Assembly (NCBI GenBank): GCA_011525665.1
Contig: WYAU01000040.1
Span: 1 to 64,000 of the forward strand
DNA: 64,000 nucleotides
Direction of reading: 5' to 3'
Source of the DNA: Candidatus Brocadia sp.
GTDB taxonomy: Bacteria; Planctomycetota; Brocadiia; Brocadiales; Brocadiaceae
In this document: positions 18,035 to 26,603 of the stretch, one piece after another
Position numbering within the stretch: the stretch's first letter is position 1
How the letters are laid out: the number at the start of each line of letters is the position of its first letter
The notes under the pieces: model-generated
The model's input: the letters and a program-made list of their open reading frames with translations, nothing else
Told to the model about the DNA's origin: nothing
The model's database searches: none
Position numbers and translations under genes: made by a program

Positions 18035-19393
18035 ATGAAACTACGGATTACGGTACTGGTGATTTTTGTAATTGCGATTTGTAAACAAAACCCCCTTTAT
18101 TCCGGTGATTACACGATGCCGAAGGGCAATGTGCTGGTTATTTGTGTGGATTCATTGCGTGCGGATCATCTTGGTTGTTACGGATACAAAAGAGATACAT
18201 CCCCCTGCATTGATACGGTGGCAAATGATGGAGTGTTGTTTACCAATGCCATTTCCCAGGCGCCGTGGACAAAACCATCGGTGGCATCTCTGTTTACATC
18301 CATGTACATGTCTGTGCATAACGTTTTGTACGGTTTCAGGGATACGAAAAATTATGCAATCAGTTGCAGAATGAGCAATGATATAGTGACCCTTGCGGAG
18401 ATACTGAAAATTCATGGATATGCAACGGCGGCTTTTGGACAAAAACTCCACCTCCGCAAAGAATTTGGTTTTAAGCAAGGGTTTGATTTATTAAAGATGG
18501 GTTTGGGCAGGTCTTCCCGTATTAATAATAACGTGATTTCCTGGCTTCAGAAGAGACGACCGGACAAATTTTTCTTATATATCCATTATGATGATGCCCA
18601 TTTTCCTTATACCCCTCAGGATAATTTTAAAATGTATGACGTTTATAAAAGCAACGCAAATGTGACGGGTGCGAATTTCAAATCCATCCGGAGCGGTGAG
18701 ATAAAATTGAGCGGGGAGGATATTAACCACATAGTAGCGTCATATGATGGTGAAATAAAATGTGTAGACGAAAAAATAGGTTTACTCCTGAAGCAACTGG
18801 ACGGTATAGGGTACGGGAATAATACGCTCGTGGTTATCCTGGCAGACCATGGAGATGAGTTTATGGAACACGGGGGCGTTGCCCACGGGCATACGCTTTT
18901 TGATGAGTTGATCCGTGTCCCCTTGATTATGAAAGGCCCCTCAATTCCGAAGAAATTGCAAATCAGTGGCCTTGCACAAAGCATTGATGTAACGCCCACC
19001 ATCCTGGATATTCTGGACTTGCAGCCGGATAAGGAAATGGAGGGAAGGAGCCTTATGCCACTCATTTTAAGGGGAGAAGATGTCCATGATGCTGTTTACA
19101 GTGAGCGGAAAAACTATAATGGGGAATTTTTGCGCGCCATACGAACGAAAAAATGGAAATTAATCCGGGATTTTGATACGAAACAAGACCTTCTTTTTGA
19201 TCTGGAAAAAGATCCCGGAGAGATTACGAATGTCCGGGATCGTTTTCCAAAGGTTACGGCAGATTTAGGATCACGGTTGTCCGGTTGGCTGGACCGGGAA
19301 CATGCCAGGGTGAGTGAAACGCGGTTTGAGGACGCAGTCAGAATTGATGAGGCGACAAAAGAAAGGTTAAAATCCCTGGGATATGCGAACTAA
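18035..19393 (+). CDS. Exported sulfatase-superfamily protein with Thr in place of the formylglycine Cys
   Basis: 452 residues. A short signal peptide precedes an arylsulfatase-type alkaline-phosphatase fold: VLVICVDSLRADHLGCYGY (first metal-binding Asp), then VVILADHGDEF and HGHTLFDE (metal and substrate ligands). The usual C/S-x-P-S/A-R nucleophile motif reads WTKPSVAS, so the nucleophile position is Thr. Members with Thr cannot be activated by formylglycine and may act as phosphodiesterases or phosphotransferases. It is monocistronic and the substrate is unknown. Confidence 0.8.
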   Translation: MKLRITVLVIFVIAICKQNPLYSGDYTMPKGNVLVICVDSLRADHLGCYGYKRDTSPCIDTVANDGVLFTNAISQAPWTKPSVASLFTSMYMSVHNVLYGFRDTKNYAISCRMSNDIVTLAEILKIHGYATAAFGQKLHLRKEFGFKQGFDLLKMGLGRSSRINNNVISWLQKRRPDKFFLYIHYDDAHFPYTPQDNFKMYDVYKSNANVTGANFKSIRSGEIKLSGEDINHIVASYDGEIKCVDEKIGLLLKQLDGIGYGNNTLVVILADHGDEFMEHGGVAHGHTLFDELIRVPLIMKGPSIPKKLQISGLAQSIDVTPTILDILDLQPDKEMEGRSLMPLILRGEDVHDAVYSERKNYNGEFLRAIRTKKWKLIRDFDTKQDLLFDLEKDPGEITNVRDRFPKVTADLGSRLSGWLDREHARVSETRFEDAVRIDEATKERLKSLGYAN

Positions 19394-19476
19394 AACCGTA
19401 ATAATTTAGTCAACCGCAGAGAACGTCGAGTTCGCAGAGGCTGTTTGGTATTAAACAGCAAAAATCAGGTAAAAAA

Positions 19477-19556
19477 GTCATTGCAAGGTGTGGAACGCCG
19501 AAGCGATCTCTTGTTTGTAAAAGACTTAAGATTGCTTCGCGGCCGCTTGCAATGAC
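19477..19556. repeat. Palindromic dispersed repeat (cattgc family)
   Basis: Terminal inverted repeats GTCATTGCAAG (19477-19487) and CTTGCAATGAC (19546-19556) enclose a second inverted pair (GAAGCGATCT 19500-19509, AGATTGCTTC 19529-19538). A partial relative (GTCATTGCGAGCCACAGCGA) is at 20650-20676. Nearby, 19411-19441 and 20871-20903 share another dispersed repeat, of the accgcagag/ctctgcggt type. Confidence 0.65.
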
Positions 19557-19625
19557 GGTAATGTATGTAGCATTTATTGAAACGCTATTCTAGGTTAAGT
19601 TACAAAAAACAAATTTTTGTAAGGT

Positions 19626-20186
19626 ATGGTATTCAGGGTGTGGAATATGAGAGCGGCGATGAGAAAGATCTTTGCAGGTGTGGCAGTACCCATAATCCTC
19701 TTTATGCTGGAAAATACGGTATGCGCGCAGGACGTATCGGATAAATTGAATATGCTGGAGATTGTTATTTCAAATCTTATAGCGCGAGTTGAGGCCTTAG
19801 AAAGACGGGTGAACGCCCTGGAAAAAAATCTCCCGACAGGTGTCTCAAAAATGCCCGGGAGAGAGATTTCCGGCAGGGAGCCTTCGAAACCTTCTCCGGG
19901 CGATGGGTTTGAAGATATCGGAAGCGGATTTTTTGTAAGAAATGTGCGGTTCAACCCATTTGGGGATAACGTTCTTTTTACCGGTGAGATAGCAAACAGA
20001 TCGGAAAAGAACTATCGTTTTGCAAAATTTAAGTTAGAGATATATGATGACCGTGATCTCCTCGTGAAGAAAGAAGAATTTACGATACCGGATCTCCCGA
20101 AAGAACGCATAAAATCCTTTGAGGCCATGCTTGTGGGCGTGGATGCAGGCCTTATTCACCGGTATGTGATTCGTGCATCTGATTAA
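19626..20186 (+). CDS. Exported coiled-coil protein with FxLYD-like domain
   Basis: 186 residues. A signal peptide is followed by a heptad-rich segment (about 40-70, LNMLEIVISNLIARVEALE) that could form a coiled coil, a Pro/Ser/Gly linker, and a C-terminal beta-sandwich (about 100-186) resembling FxLYD domains (FTGEIANRS, KFKLEIYDD). ATG 19626 is weakly supported. ATG at 19647 or 19659 is also possible and would shorten the signal peptide. The function is unknown. Confidence 0.6.
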   Translation: MVFRVWNMRAAMRKIFAGVAVPIILFMLENTVCAQDVSDKLNMLEIVISNLIARVEALERRVNALEKNLPTGVSKMPGREISGREPSKPSPGDGFEDIGSGFFVRNVRFNPFGDNVLFTGEIANRSEKNYRFAKFKLEIYDDRDLLVKKEEFTIPDLPKERIKSFEAMLVGVDAGLIHRYVIRASD

Positions 20187-20276
20187 TTTCCTGGCCAGGC
20201 TAAACGACCCTTGGATTGATAAATCGTTGAAACCACAGATTTCACAGATTACTTTCTTTTTTTAATTGTTGATTAA

Positions 20277-20567
20277 TTACGGCAGGAGAAATATTTTCAT
20301 CAATCGATAAAGTACATAGGAGAGAAAGCCAAAAATGATGAAAAGGGCGATCACTTCTCCGAAGACAACCTTATCCCTTTTCTTCATCTTTTCCTGCACT
20401 TTTCTTATATCCTGCGGACTAAGCCATATTCCTTCCCAGGGATATATCCCCTGTCTCTTGTATTCTTCAAATTCTTTTAAAAGCCCCTCCCGTACCTTCT
20501 CCCTTGTTTTCTCTTTCAATTCCCTGATCTTTAGGGCAAGGTCATCGTCTTTTTTCACTTTGGTCAT
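20277..20567 (-). CDS. Small tail-anchored membrane protein, unknown
   Basis: 96 residues: a highly charged, helical N-terminal part (KIRELKEKTREKVREG), a short segment with YPWEGIWLSPQDIRKVQ, and one C-terminal transmembrane helix (about 70-92). No known family recognised. It has no clear ribosome binding site. It lies downstream of the Wzz operon, separated by repeats. Confidence 0.5.
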   Translation of the reverse strand: MTKVKKDDDLALKIRELKEKTREKVREGLLKEFEEYKRQGIYPWEGIWLSPQDIRKVQEKMKKRDKVVFGEVIALFIIFGFLSYVLYRLMKIFLLP

Positions 20568-20913
20568 GGAAAAGGTGGTACAGAATAATAACTATTATAG
20601 CGCTTCGGTAAAGCGTATCCGTAAAAAAATGTCATCAATGAAAAAGCAGGTCATTGCGAGCCACAGCGAAGCAATTCCTTCCTTGAGATTGATTTAAGTT
20701 ATAACCCCCCCCCGCTTTCCCCTCCTTCGCAAGGAGGGGACTTCGTCGTGATCTCAGTCGAACGATGAAGGGTGAGATCTTCCGCTGATTATTTAAGTAA
20801 ATACATAATCGGTTAACATATACCCCAAAACGCGCTTAAATAAAATGAAAATTCCCTGTTTCCTTTATTTCTCAGCGTTCTCCGCGCCCTCTGCGGTGAA
20901 CTATTTACTCCCG
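20568..20913. repeat. Repeat-rich gap with the ccctcc/aaggaggggacttcg repeat
   Basis: No gene. The segment 20717-20776 contains a palindrome (CCCCTCCTTCGCAAGGAGGGG) followed by a tail ending CGAACGATGAAGGG. A near-identical copy lies inverted inside the GT9 gene at 48061-48125. A fragment of the cattgc repeat (20650-20676) and of the ctctgcggtgaa repeat (20871-20903) flank it. Confidence 0.7.
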
Positions 20914-21153
20914 TCAAAACTGCAGGTGCAATAGGAAAACAAAAAGTAAAAAATTAAAAATCAGAATGGATACTCCCAAAAAAATACCGAGAAGGATACC
21001 ACCCGTATACTGCAAAGGCCGGGACATCTTTTTTAAGAAAAGAAAAGGCATCGGTGGGATATGCCCTTCTTTTTCGGCGCGGGTCTGTACCTGACAAAAG
21101 CCCTTTTTTCTTTCCTTTTTCTCCAGGATGGCCAGTATTTCGTCATCTACCAT
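20914..21153 (-). CDS. Small membrane protein downstream of Wzz
   Basis: 79 residues: a soluble, basic N-terminal half and one strongly hydrophobic C-terminal helix (about 48-77, GGILLGIFLGVSILIFNF). It starts 6 nt after the wzz stop with GGGGGAG upstream, so it is probably co-translated with the chain-length regulator. No family recognised; an accessory of the Wzz/export apparatus is a guess. Confidence 0.55.
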   Translation of the reverse strand: MVDDEILAILEKKERKKGFCQVQTRAEKEGHIPPMPFLFLKKMSRPLQYTGGILLGIFLGVSILIFNFLLFVFLLHLQF

Positions 21154-21159
21154 TATGCT

Positions 21160-22533
21160 TCACTCCCCCGTTGATTGTAATATCTTCCACAACCTGTAGA
21201 TCCTTCTCTCCCGCGTCTCTTCCAGATAGTTCACAAAAAAGCAATAAAATACTCCGCCGGCAAGACCGGACAGGCAGGCGACGAGCATATTCAACCATAA
21301 AATAGGAAAGGATGGTCTTCTCGGCGGGGTTGCCTCCTCCACCAGGACAGCCACCTGAGGTGCCCTTCTTGCCTGGGCCTTCGCCTCTTCCAGATTAGTT
21401 TTCAATGTGTCAATGAGCCTTTTATATCTGTCCACTTCTGAAGTGAAGGCGTCGAGCTGGTTCCTGAGTTTGGGGATTTCACGTATTCTCTCCTCTATAC
21501 CGGAGAGAACCTGCCTGGTGCCCTTTATGCTCGCCTCTATCCCCTCTCTTTCGATAGAGAGGCTGATGAGCTGTCTTCTCAAATTTTCATAAAAAGTATC
21601 GGGGGCCTTTACCTGGCTCTTTATGATAATCTCGATTTCTTTATCGATATTTTTTTTAATCTCTTCATAATTCCCTTTTAAGGTCATATATTCAGGGTGC
21701 GATTCTTTTATTTCCACCCTGAGACTGGCCATTTTTGCCTCAATATCTACCAGTTGCGCCCTCAACTTTTCTAACAGCGGACTGGTAACTACGAGTTCGG
21801 ATGTCTTGAATGCCCGGACCTCGTCTTTGAGCTTCCTTTTCGCTGCCAGGATTTTATTCTTGTTTTCACTGTATTCTACATGGGCATTCTCCAGCTGAGA
21901 CTCAAAGGTGGTCTTCAGAGAGATGAGTTGTTTTATTTCTTCGTCAAGGTTGGCTGTCCGGTTTTTCTGCTGAAAGGATTTCAATATCCCCTTTGCCTTT
22001 GAAAGTCTCTTTTTATTGTGTGTTATCTCTTCTTCTATCGTTGTCTGCCTTTCTAATTGAGACGTCCGGGAGTATTCTCCCATAAGGTGCCTGAAATATT
22101 TTACATAGGCATTGGCAATATCCGCAGACAGGCCGGGGTTTTTATCCCTGGCATAGACCTCCAGCAGATACTCGTCGCTTAAGACAAAGTCCATATCCCT
22201 CCTCATTAAGTTTTCGACTGACTTGTGAGGAAAGTCTTTCTGGACAAGGGCAGCGATGGTTCTACTCTTCAGGATGCCGATGTACGGTCCGTGAGGCTCT
22301 TCGTTGCTTGCAGGCATAAGGGGAGACCTGGCCATAATGTCTCCCGGAGATGTGAAGAAGGTTGTAACATCCGGATCTTTCGGGACAAAAAACACGGCTT
22401 TTGCCTCATAAACGGGGGAAAGGATCTTTGACAATACCCCGGCAGTTATCATGGATGAAAGGGTTATAACAAGTATTATCGCCTTTCGATTGTATAATAT
22501 GAACCAGTACTCGAGTAAGGTCTTTTCTGCCAT
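21160..22533 (-). CDS. Polysaccharide chain-length determinant (Wzz/GumC type)
   Basis: 457 residues. An N-terminal transmembrane helix (about 20-40) is followed by a Wzz domain and a long periplasmic coiled-coil region (about 160-385). A GNVR-like segment precedes the second transmembrane helix (about 415-440). It lacks a fused C-terminal tyrosine kinase. Such proteins set glycan length and interact with the Wzy polymerase. The open frame extends 38 codons further (to 22647), but that part overlaps the upstream carbamoyltransferase. ATG at 22533, 12 nt after that gene's stop, is preferred. Confidence 0.88.
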   Translation of the reverse strand: MAEKTLLEYWFILYNRKAIILVITLSSMITAGVLSKILSPVYEAKAVFFVPKDPDVTTFFTSPGDIMARSPLMPASNEEPHGPYIGILKSRTIAALVQKDFPHKSVENLMRRDMDFVLSDEYLLEVYARDKNPGLSADIANAYVKYFRHLMGEYSRTSQLERQTTIEEEITHNKKRLSKAKGILKSFQQKNRTANLDEEIKQLISLKTTFESQLENAHVEYSENKNKILAAKRKLKDEVRAFKTSELVVTSPLLEKLRAQLVDIEAKMASLRVEIKESHPEYMTLKGNYEEIKKNIDKEIEIIIKSQVKAPDTFYENLRRQLISLSIEREGIEASIKGTRQVLSGIEERIREIPKLRNQLDAFTSEVDRYKRLIDTLKTNLEEAKAQARRAPQVAVLVEEATPPRRPSFPILWLNMLVACLSGLAGGVFYCFFVNYLEETRERRIYRLWKILQSTGE

Positions 22534-22544
22534 AAATTCCAAAT

Positions 22545-24263
22545 CTATAAGGATACTTTCCGGGGTTGTTCTACGAGAAGATTGTTTAAGACCAGATAAT
22601 CCACCGTTGTTTTCAGGAAACAGGCCACCGCATCCCTGGGGGAACATACGATAGGTTCCTGCACATTGAAGGAGGTGTTTAATAGTACCGGTATTCCGGT
22701 GCGATTTTCAAATTCCTTAATGAGATTCCAATACAGCGGGTTTGCCTCTTTCCTTACTGTTTGAGGTCTTGCTGTTCCGTCCACATGGGTTACCGCGGGG
22801 ATATCCTTCTGTCTTCCTTGAGTTACTTTGAAGGCAAAGAGCATAAAGGGCGATGGGATAGGGGTTTCAAAGTAATCATAGCTCTTCTCTTCCAGAACAG
22901 ACGGGGCAAATGGTCTGAACGATTCCCTTTGTTTTACCTTAATGTTTATAATATCCCTCATTTCCGGTTTTCGCGGATCGGCCAGGAGGCTCCGGTTTCC
23001 TAATGCCCGGGGCCCCCATTCCATACGTCCCTGAAACCAGCAGACGAGCTTGCCTTCCGACAAGAAGGCCGCAATTGTACTGCATAACTCTTCTTTTGTC
23101 AATTCTTTGTAGGAAAGTCCGAACTCATTAAGTGTATCAATACACTGTTGATTGGAATAGGAAGGCCCCAGATAGGCATCTTTCATCCGGTATCGTCTGG
23201 GTTCACGGGTATAGCGGTGATAAACATGAAGGGCTGCCCCGATGGACGTTCCCGCATCTCCTGCGGCCGGCTGGACAAATATCTGGCGAAAGGGCGTATT
23301 GTCAAACAGCTTCCCGTTTGCCACACAGTTTAAAGCCACCCCCCCGGCCAGGCAGAGCTCATCGACGCGTGTTTTGCTGTGTAGATGATTTGCCATATGG
23401 AAGAGCACCTCTTCAAGGACTACCTGTGCGCTCCGGGCAATGTCCATATGGTGATTCGTGATCTCCTCGTCCGGCAGGCGGTTCTTTCCCAGCGTTCGTA
23501 CAATTTCTTCCAGAAATATCCCTTGCCTGGCAAGGTGATAATCAAGGAAACGACTTTTCAGCCGAAAGGTGCCATCCCTGCGCAGATCGAATATCTCGTT
23601 TCTGAAGAAATCAGCAAAGGCAGGTTTACCATACGGAGCCATTCCCATTACCTTATATTCGTCCGACTGCACTTTAAAACCGAGAAACCCGGTGATGCTT
23701 GCATAAAACTGACCGAGGGAATGAGGGAGTTTTATTGACGCCAGCCGTTTTATTTCCGTACCCTCGCAAACCCAAAAAACCGTTGTCTCTTCCTCTCCGG
23801 CGCCATCCACGGTAAGCGCGGCTGCCCTTTCAAACGGAGAAACAGAGAAAGCACTGGCCGCATGACAGAGATGATGATCTATATAATGGAGCCTGAAGTT
23901 TCCCTTGCCAAAGTGTCTTTCGATGAGCCATTTCATGGTAAAGAGTTGATACCATTCATTTCCCATTTGGCCCATACCACGGCTCGTTTTGGCCTTAAAT
24001 GCCCTTTTTGAAAAAGCGGCGGACTTCACGGCATTCACTATCCTCGTTCGCAATACCCACGGTTTCCACGATAACGCCACCGCATCTACCTCTTTCATGG
24101 TTACACCTGCTTCCGCGAGACAATACCGAATGGCACAGGCGGGAAAGCCAACATGGTGTTTCCTCCGGGTAAATCTCTCTTCCTCTGCGGCAGCGACAAC
24201 ATTACCATTCACGACAATAGCCGCTGACGCGTCATGCATATTGTTTATACCAAGAACTATCAC
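22545..24263 (-). CDS. NodU/CmcH-family carbamoyltransferase
   Basis: About 572 residues. The N-terminal Kae1-like ATP/carbamoyl-phosphate domain has HDASAA and DHHLCHAASAF. The C-terminal carbamoyltransferase domain has RMEWGPRALGNRS and NTSFNVQEPIVCSP. These enzymes carry carbamoyl from carbamoyl phosphate to hydroxyls of sugars or antibiotics. In this locus the target is most likely a glycan residue. The frame is open to a TTG at 24296, but AGGAGG lies inside that extension, so GTG 24263 is the likelier start. It is followed 12 nt later by wzz. Confidence 0.9.
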   Translation of the reverse strand: MIVLGINNMHDASAAIVVNGNVVAAAEEERFTRRKHHVGFPACAIRYCLAEAGVTMKEVDAVALSWKPWVLRTRIVNAVKSAAFSKRAFKAKTSRGMGQMGNEWYQLFTMKWLIERHFGKGNFRLHYIDHHLCHAASAFSVSPFERAAALTVDGAGEEETTVFWVCEGTEIKRLASIKLPHSLGQFYASITGFLGFKVQSDEYKVMGMAPYGKPAFADFFRNEIFDLRRDGTFRLKSRFLDYHLARQGIFLEEIVRTLGKNRLPDEEITNHHMDIARSAQVVLEEVLFHMANHLHSKTRVDELCLAGGVALNCVANGKLFDNTPFRQIFVQPAAGDAGTSIGAALHVYHRYTREPRRYRMKDAYLGPSYSNQQCIDTLNEFGLSYKELTKEELCSTIAAFLSEGKLVCWFQGRMEWGPRALGNRSLLADPRKPEMRDIINIKVKQRESFRPFAPSVLEEKSYDYFETPIPSPFMLFAFKVTQGRQKDIPAVTHVDGTARPQTVRKEANPLYWNLIKEFENRTGIPVLLNTSFNVQEPIVCSPRDAVACFLKTTVDYLVLNNLLVEQPRKVSL

Positions 24264-24740
24264 AGATTCTGTTTTCCTCCTCAATCTTCTCCGCAACAGG
24301 TTACCCCTTGTTCACGCCGCCTTCCCCATAAGCATTAACTTAAGATACGGTCATAGCCGCAGGATGCATATGTTAAACAGCACGAAATGCGAGAAACAAG
24401 GACATATCGAATAATGAACAGGGAAGTATGAATGTCGAAGGATTGGAGAAAATTTGCTCCTGAAGAACGATCCCTTGAATAGGATTGCGTTTGTGACAAA
24501 GAGGGTCACTCTCCTGAAAAAGAGTAAAAAACTTCATTATTCGGTATCCCTTGTTCTGTATTCAATATTCACTGCAGGGTAAGATTTATTTTGCCTCTGA
24601 AGTTAACACATAAGCCTACTCTCCCCTGTCCTCCTCTCTAAGGGAGATAAACCGGACCCTTTCACTTCCCGACAAATCTCTTTTTCCTAACAGCGGCCAT
24701 CGTTGCGGATGGCCGCTGGGGGGTCATGTGTAAAGGGAGA
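24264..24740. other. Gap between the carbamoyltransferase and EF-hand genes
   Basis: No gene seen. A perfect 11-bp stem (24691-24701 with 24708-24718) is the only structure. It lies 23 bp downstream of the EF-hand gene and may be its terminator, although no T run follows. Confidence 0.4.
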
Positions 24741-25316
24741 TTATAAGTCCTCTTCTTCCGCGCTTTCTTCTACTTTATTTTCTGTCTTTTTCTTTACTTC
24801 GTCAGCTGTGATAAAACCATCCTTATTGGAGTCGATCTTTAAGAAAAGCTTTGCGGCTCTTTCATCTGCCCTTTTTTTAACAAAGGCGACCGCTTCTTCC
24901 CTCGAAATTTTTCCATCTTTGTCGGAGTCAACGTCGTCAAAACGCACCTTCAGCTTGTTTTTCCCTTTGAGTTCTGCCTTTGACAAGCACTTGTCTCCGT
25001 CGGTATCCAACCTTCCGGCTTTTTCAGCGATCCTTTCTTTCGCCCTTTTTACTATAAAGGCGACCAGCTCGTCCCGGGATATTTTTCCATCCTGGTCTGC
25101 ATCGACGAGGGAGAGTTTTGGCGGTAAGGCGGGGGCTGCGGCCTGTGGTGGCGCGGGGGCCTCGGGTTGGGGTGGCGCAGGGGCCTCAGCCTGCGCAGAA
25201 GTTTCCGGCTCAGTTGCGCTTTCCACCGCCGGAGTTTCCACCTGTTCCTCTGCATACGACGGGGTTACACAAAAGGGTAAAAGCAATGCCGCTGTTAACA
25301 ATCCTTTTATTTTCAT
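24741..25316 (-). CDS. Exported EF-hand calcium-binding protein
   Basis: 191 residues. A signal peptide (about 1-23, cleavage after SYA) precedes a Pro/Ala/Gln/Glu-rich linker (about 40-70) and four EF-hand loops: DADQDGKISRDE, DTDGDKCLSKAE, DSDKDGKISREE and DSNKDGFITADE. The second is irregular but keeps the acidic ligands. It should bind calcium outside the cytoplasm and may bridge calcium with the surface glycan. ATG 25316 has AAAAGGAGG at ideal spacing. An open frame extending to 25382 is not used. Confidence 0.88.
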   Translation of the reverse strand: MKIKGLLTAALLLPFCVTPSYAEEQVETPAVESATEPETSAQAEAPAPPQPEAPAPPQAAAPALPPKLSLVDADQDGKISRDELVAFIVKRAKERIAEKAGRLDTDGDKCLSKAELKGKNKLKVRFDDVDSDKDGKISREEAVAFVKKRADERAAKLFLKIDSNKDGFITADEVKKKTENKVEESAEEEDL

Positions 25317-25529
25317 AATTTTCCTCCTTTTACGGTTTCTCGTATCAAAATGTACTGACAAAATTAATAGATACAGCTTCACGTTTTTTTAATCATTATC
25401 CCCCCTTTCCGGTTTCTTCTTTTCTTTTTTGCATCGCCGTTTCCTATAAATCCGCCTTTGTTGACATCAGCCGCTGGCTCAGACGGGAATGCCCGAAACG
25501 CATCCTTTTGCAGCAAAGGTAGTGGTGAA

Positions 25530-26562
25530 TTAGTTGTTTTCCAACGCAAGGTTATTGAGCATTATGCTGACATTGTTAGTGTACCAATTAGCAACTGCAA
25601 TATCGATTTTACCGTCGTTGTTCATATCGCCGGATACCAGGGCAGCGGGCCTATTCCCTGCAATAAAGTTTGCGCTAAGTGAAAAACCAAAATCATCATT
25701 TCCTGACAAAATGGATATTATATTATCAAATTCACAAACTACTGCAATATCATACAATCCATCGAGATTGAAATCGTCGAGTGCGATTGTTGAAGGCAAT
25801 TTCCCTACGGTATACGTATTTAGAGTATGGAAGGAACCATTGTCTGATTATCATCAAGGTCTCCTGACGCTACTGAAACGGGGCTTACTCCAACGACACT
25901 ATCTTTCGCTGTTTGATTAAATCTACCATCACCATTTCCGAGAAGAAGAGAAATAGTATTACTGCCAAAATTTGAGATAGCCAAATCCTTTTTTTATCCC
26001 TGTTGAAATCACCTGTTACAAGGGAAACAGGGCGAACCCCCGCAGTGAAACGATGGAAGAGGGAAAATGTGTTGTTACCGTTTCCCTGCAGGATAGTAAT
26101 TTCGCCCGCAGAATCTTGCGAATTAACAGCGCCGAAATGCAATACCGCTATGTCTTTTCTCCCGTCGCCATTGAAATCTTCTATGACAACATCGGTTGGA
26201 TTGAGGCTTGTGGTGTAAGCAGGTATCGCAGAAAAACCTTTGACAATATCCGACCCCTTGGCACCTGGTTGCTGATCACTATGAAAGACCCCGGCGTACC
26301 TATTCTCACCTTCGCCTGCACTGGGGTTTTCCGCTATTTGGGAGTGATCTCGGATGGGATGTAAAAAAGGAAAACTGTACGCATCCGAAGCTCTTTCTGC
26401 CTCTGTCAAGTGACGCGAGATGTGGTTTTGTGGGTTGTATGAATAACTGATTTTGCCAGATAATAGGAATATACTGCTCTGGAAAAGGGCGAAAGACAGG
26501 ACAAATTGCATCACATGCTGTAACACTTTTTTTGGAATCTCCACAACGGCTGCTATGGACAA
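25530..26562 (-). pseudogene. Exported FG-GAP/VCBS repeat protein, broken
   Basis: An N-terminal part (26562 to about 25985) has a hydrophobic leader and FG-GAP/VCBS-type repeats (PTDVVIEDFNGDGRKDIAV, then VSLVTGDFNRDKK). At a run of seven A (minus strand, near 25990-25997) the frame is lost. Adding one A restores KKKDLAISNFGSNTISLL for about 50 further codons. That frame then ends, and the repeat pattern resumes in another frame (GSFHTLNTYTVGKLPS..., to 25530). The repeat between the two is shortened, so a deletion has occurred as well. In intact form it would be a beta-propeller surface protein. Confidence 0.7.
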
Positions 26563-26603
26563 AATATAGGCATTTTGGAAAAAATAAAAATCAGTAAATA
26601 GTA

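Noticed and set aside
17869-18084. 71-residue plus-strand frame before the sulfatase-like gene
   Set aside because: It overlaps the real start in another frame and has no ribosome binding site or recognisable sequence.
19394-20903. CRISPR-like repeats
   Set aside because: The repeats are palindromic, dispersed and belong to different families. They are not regularly spaced and no cas genes are nearby.
22534-22647. 38-codon N-terminal extension of the Wzz protein
   Set aside because: It overlaps the end of the carbamoyltransferase in another frame, and a normal Wzz start lies 12 nt after that gene.
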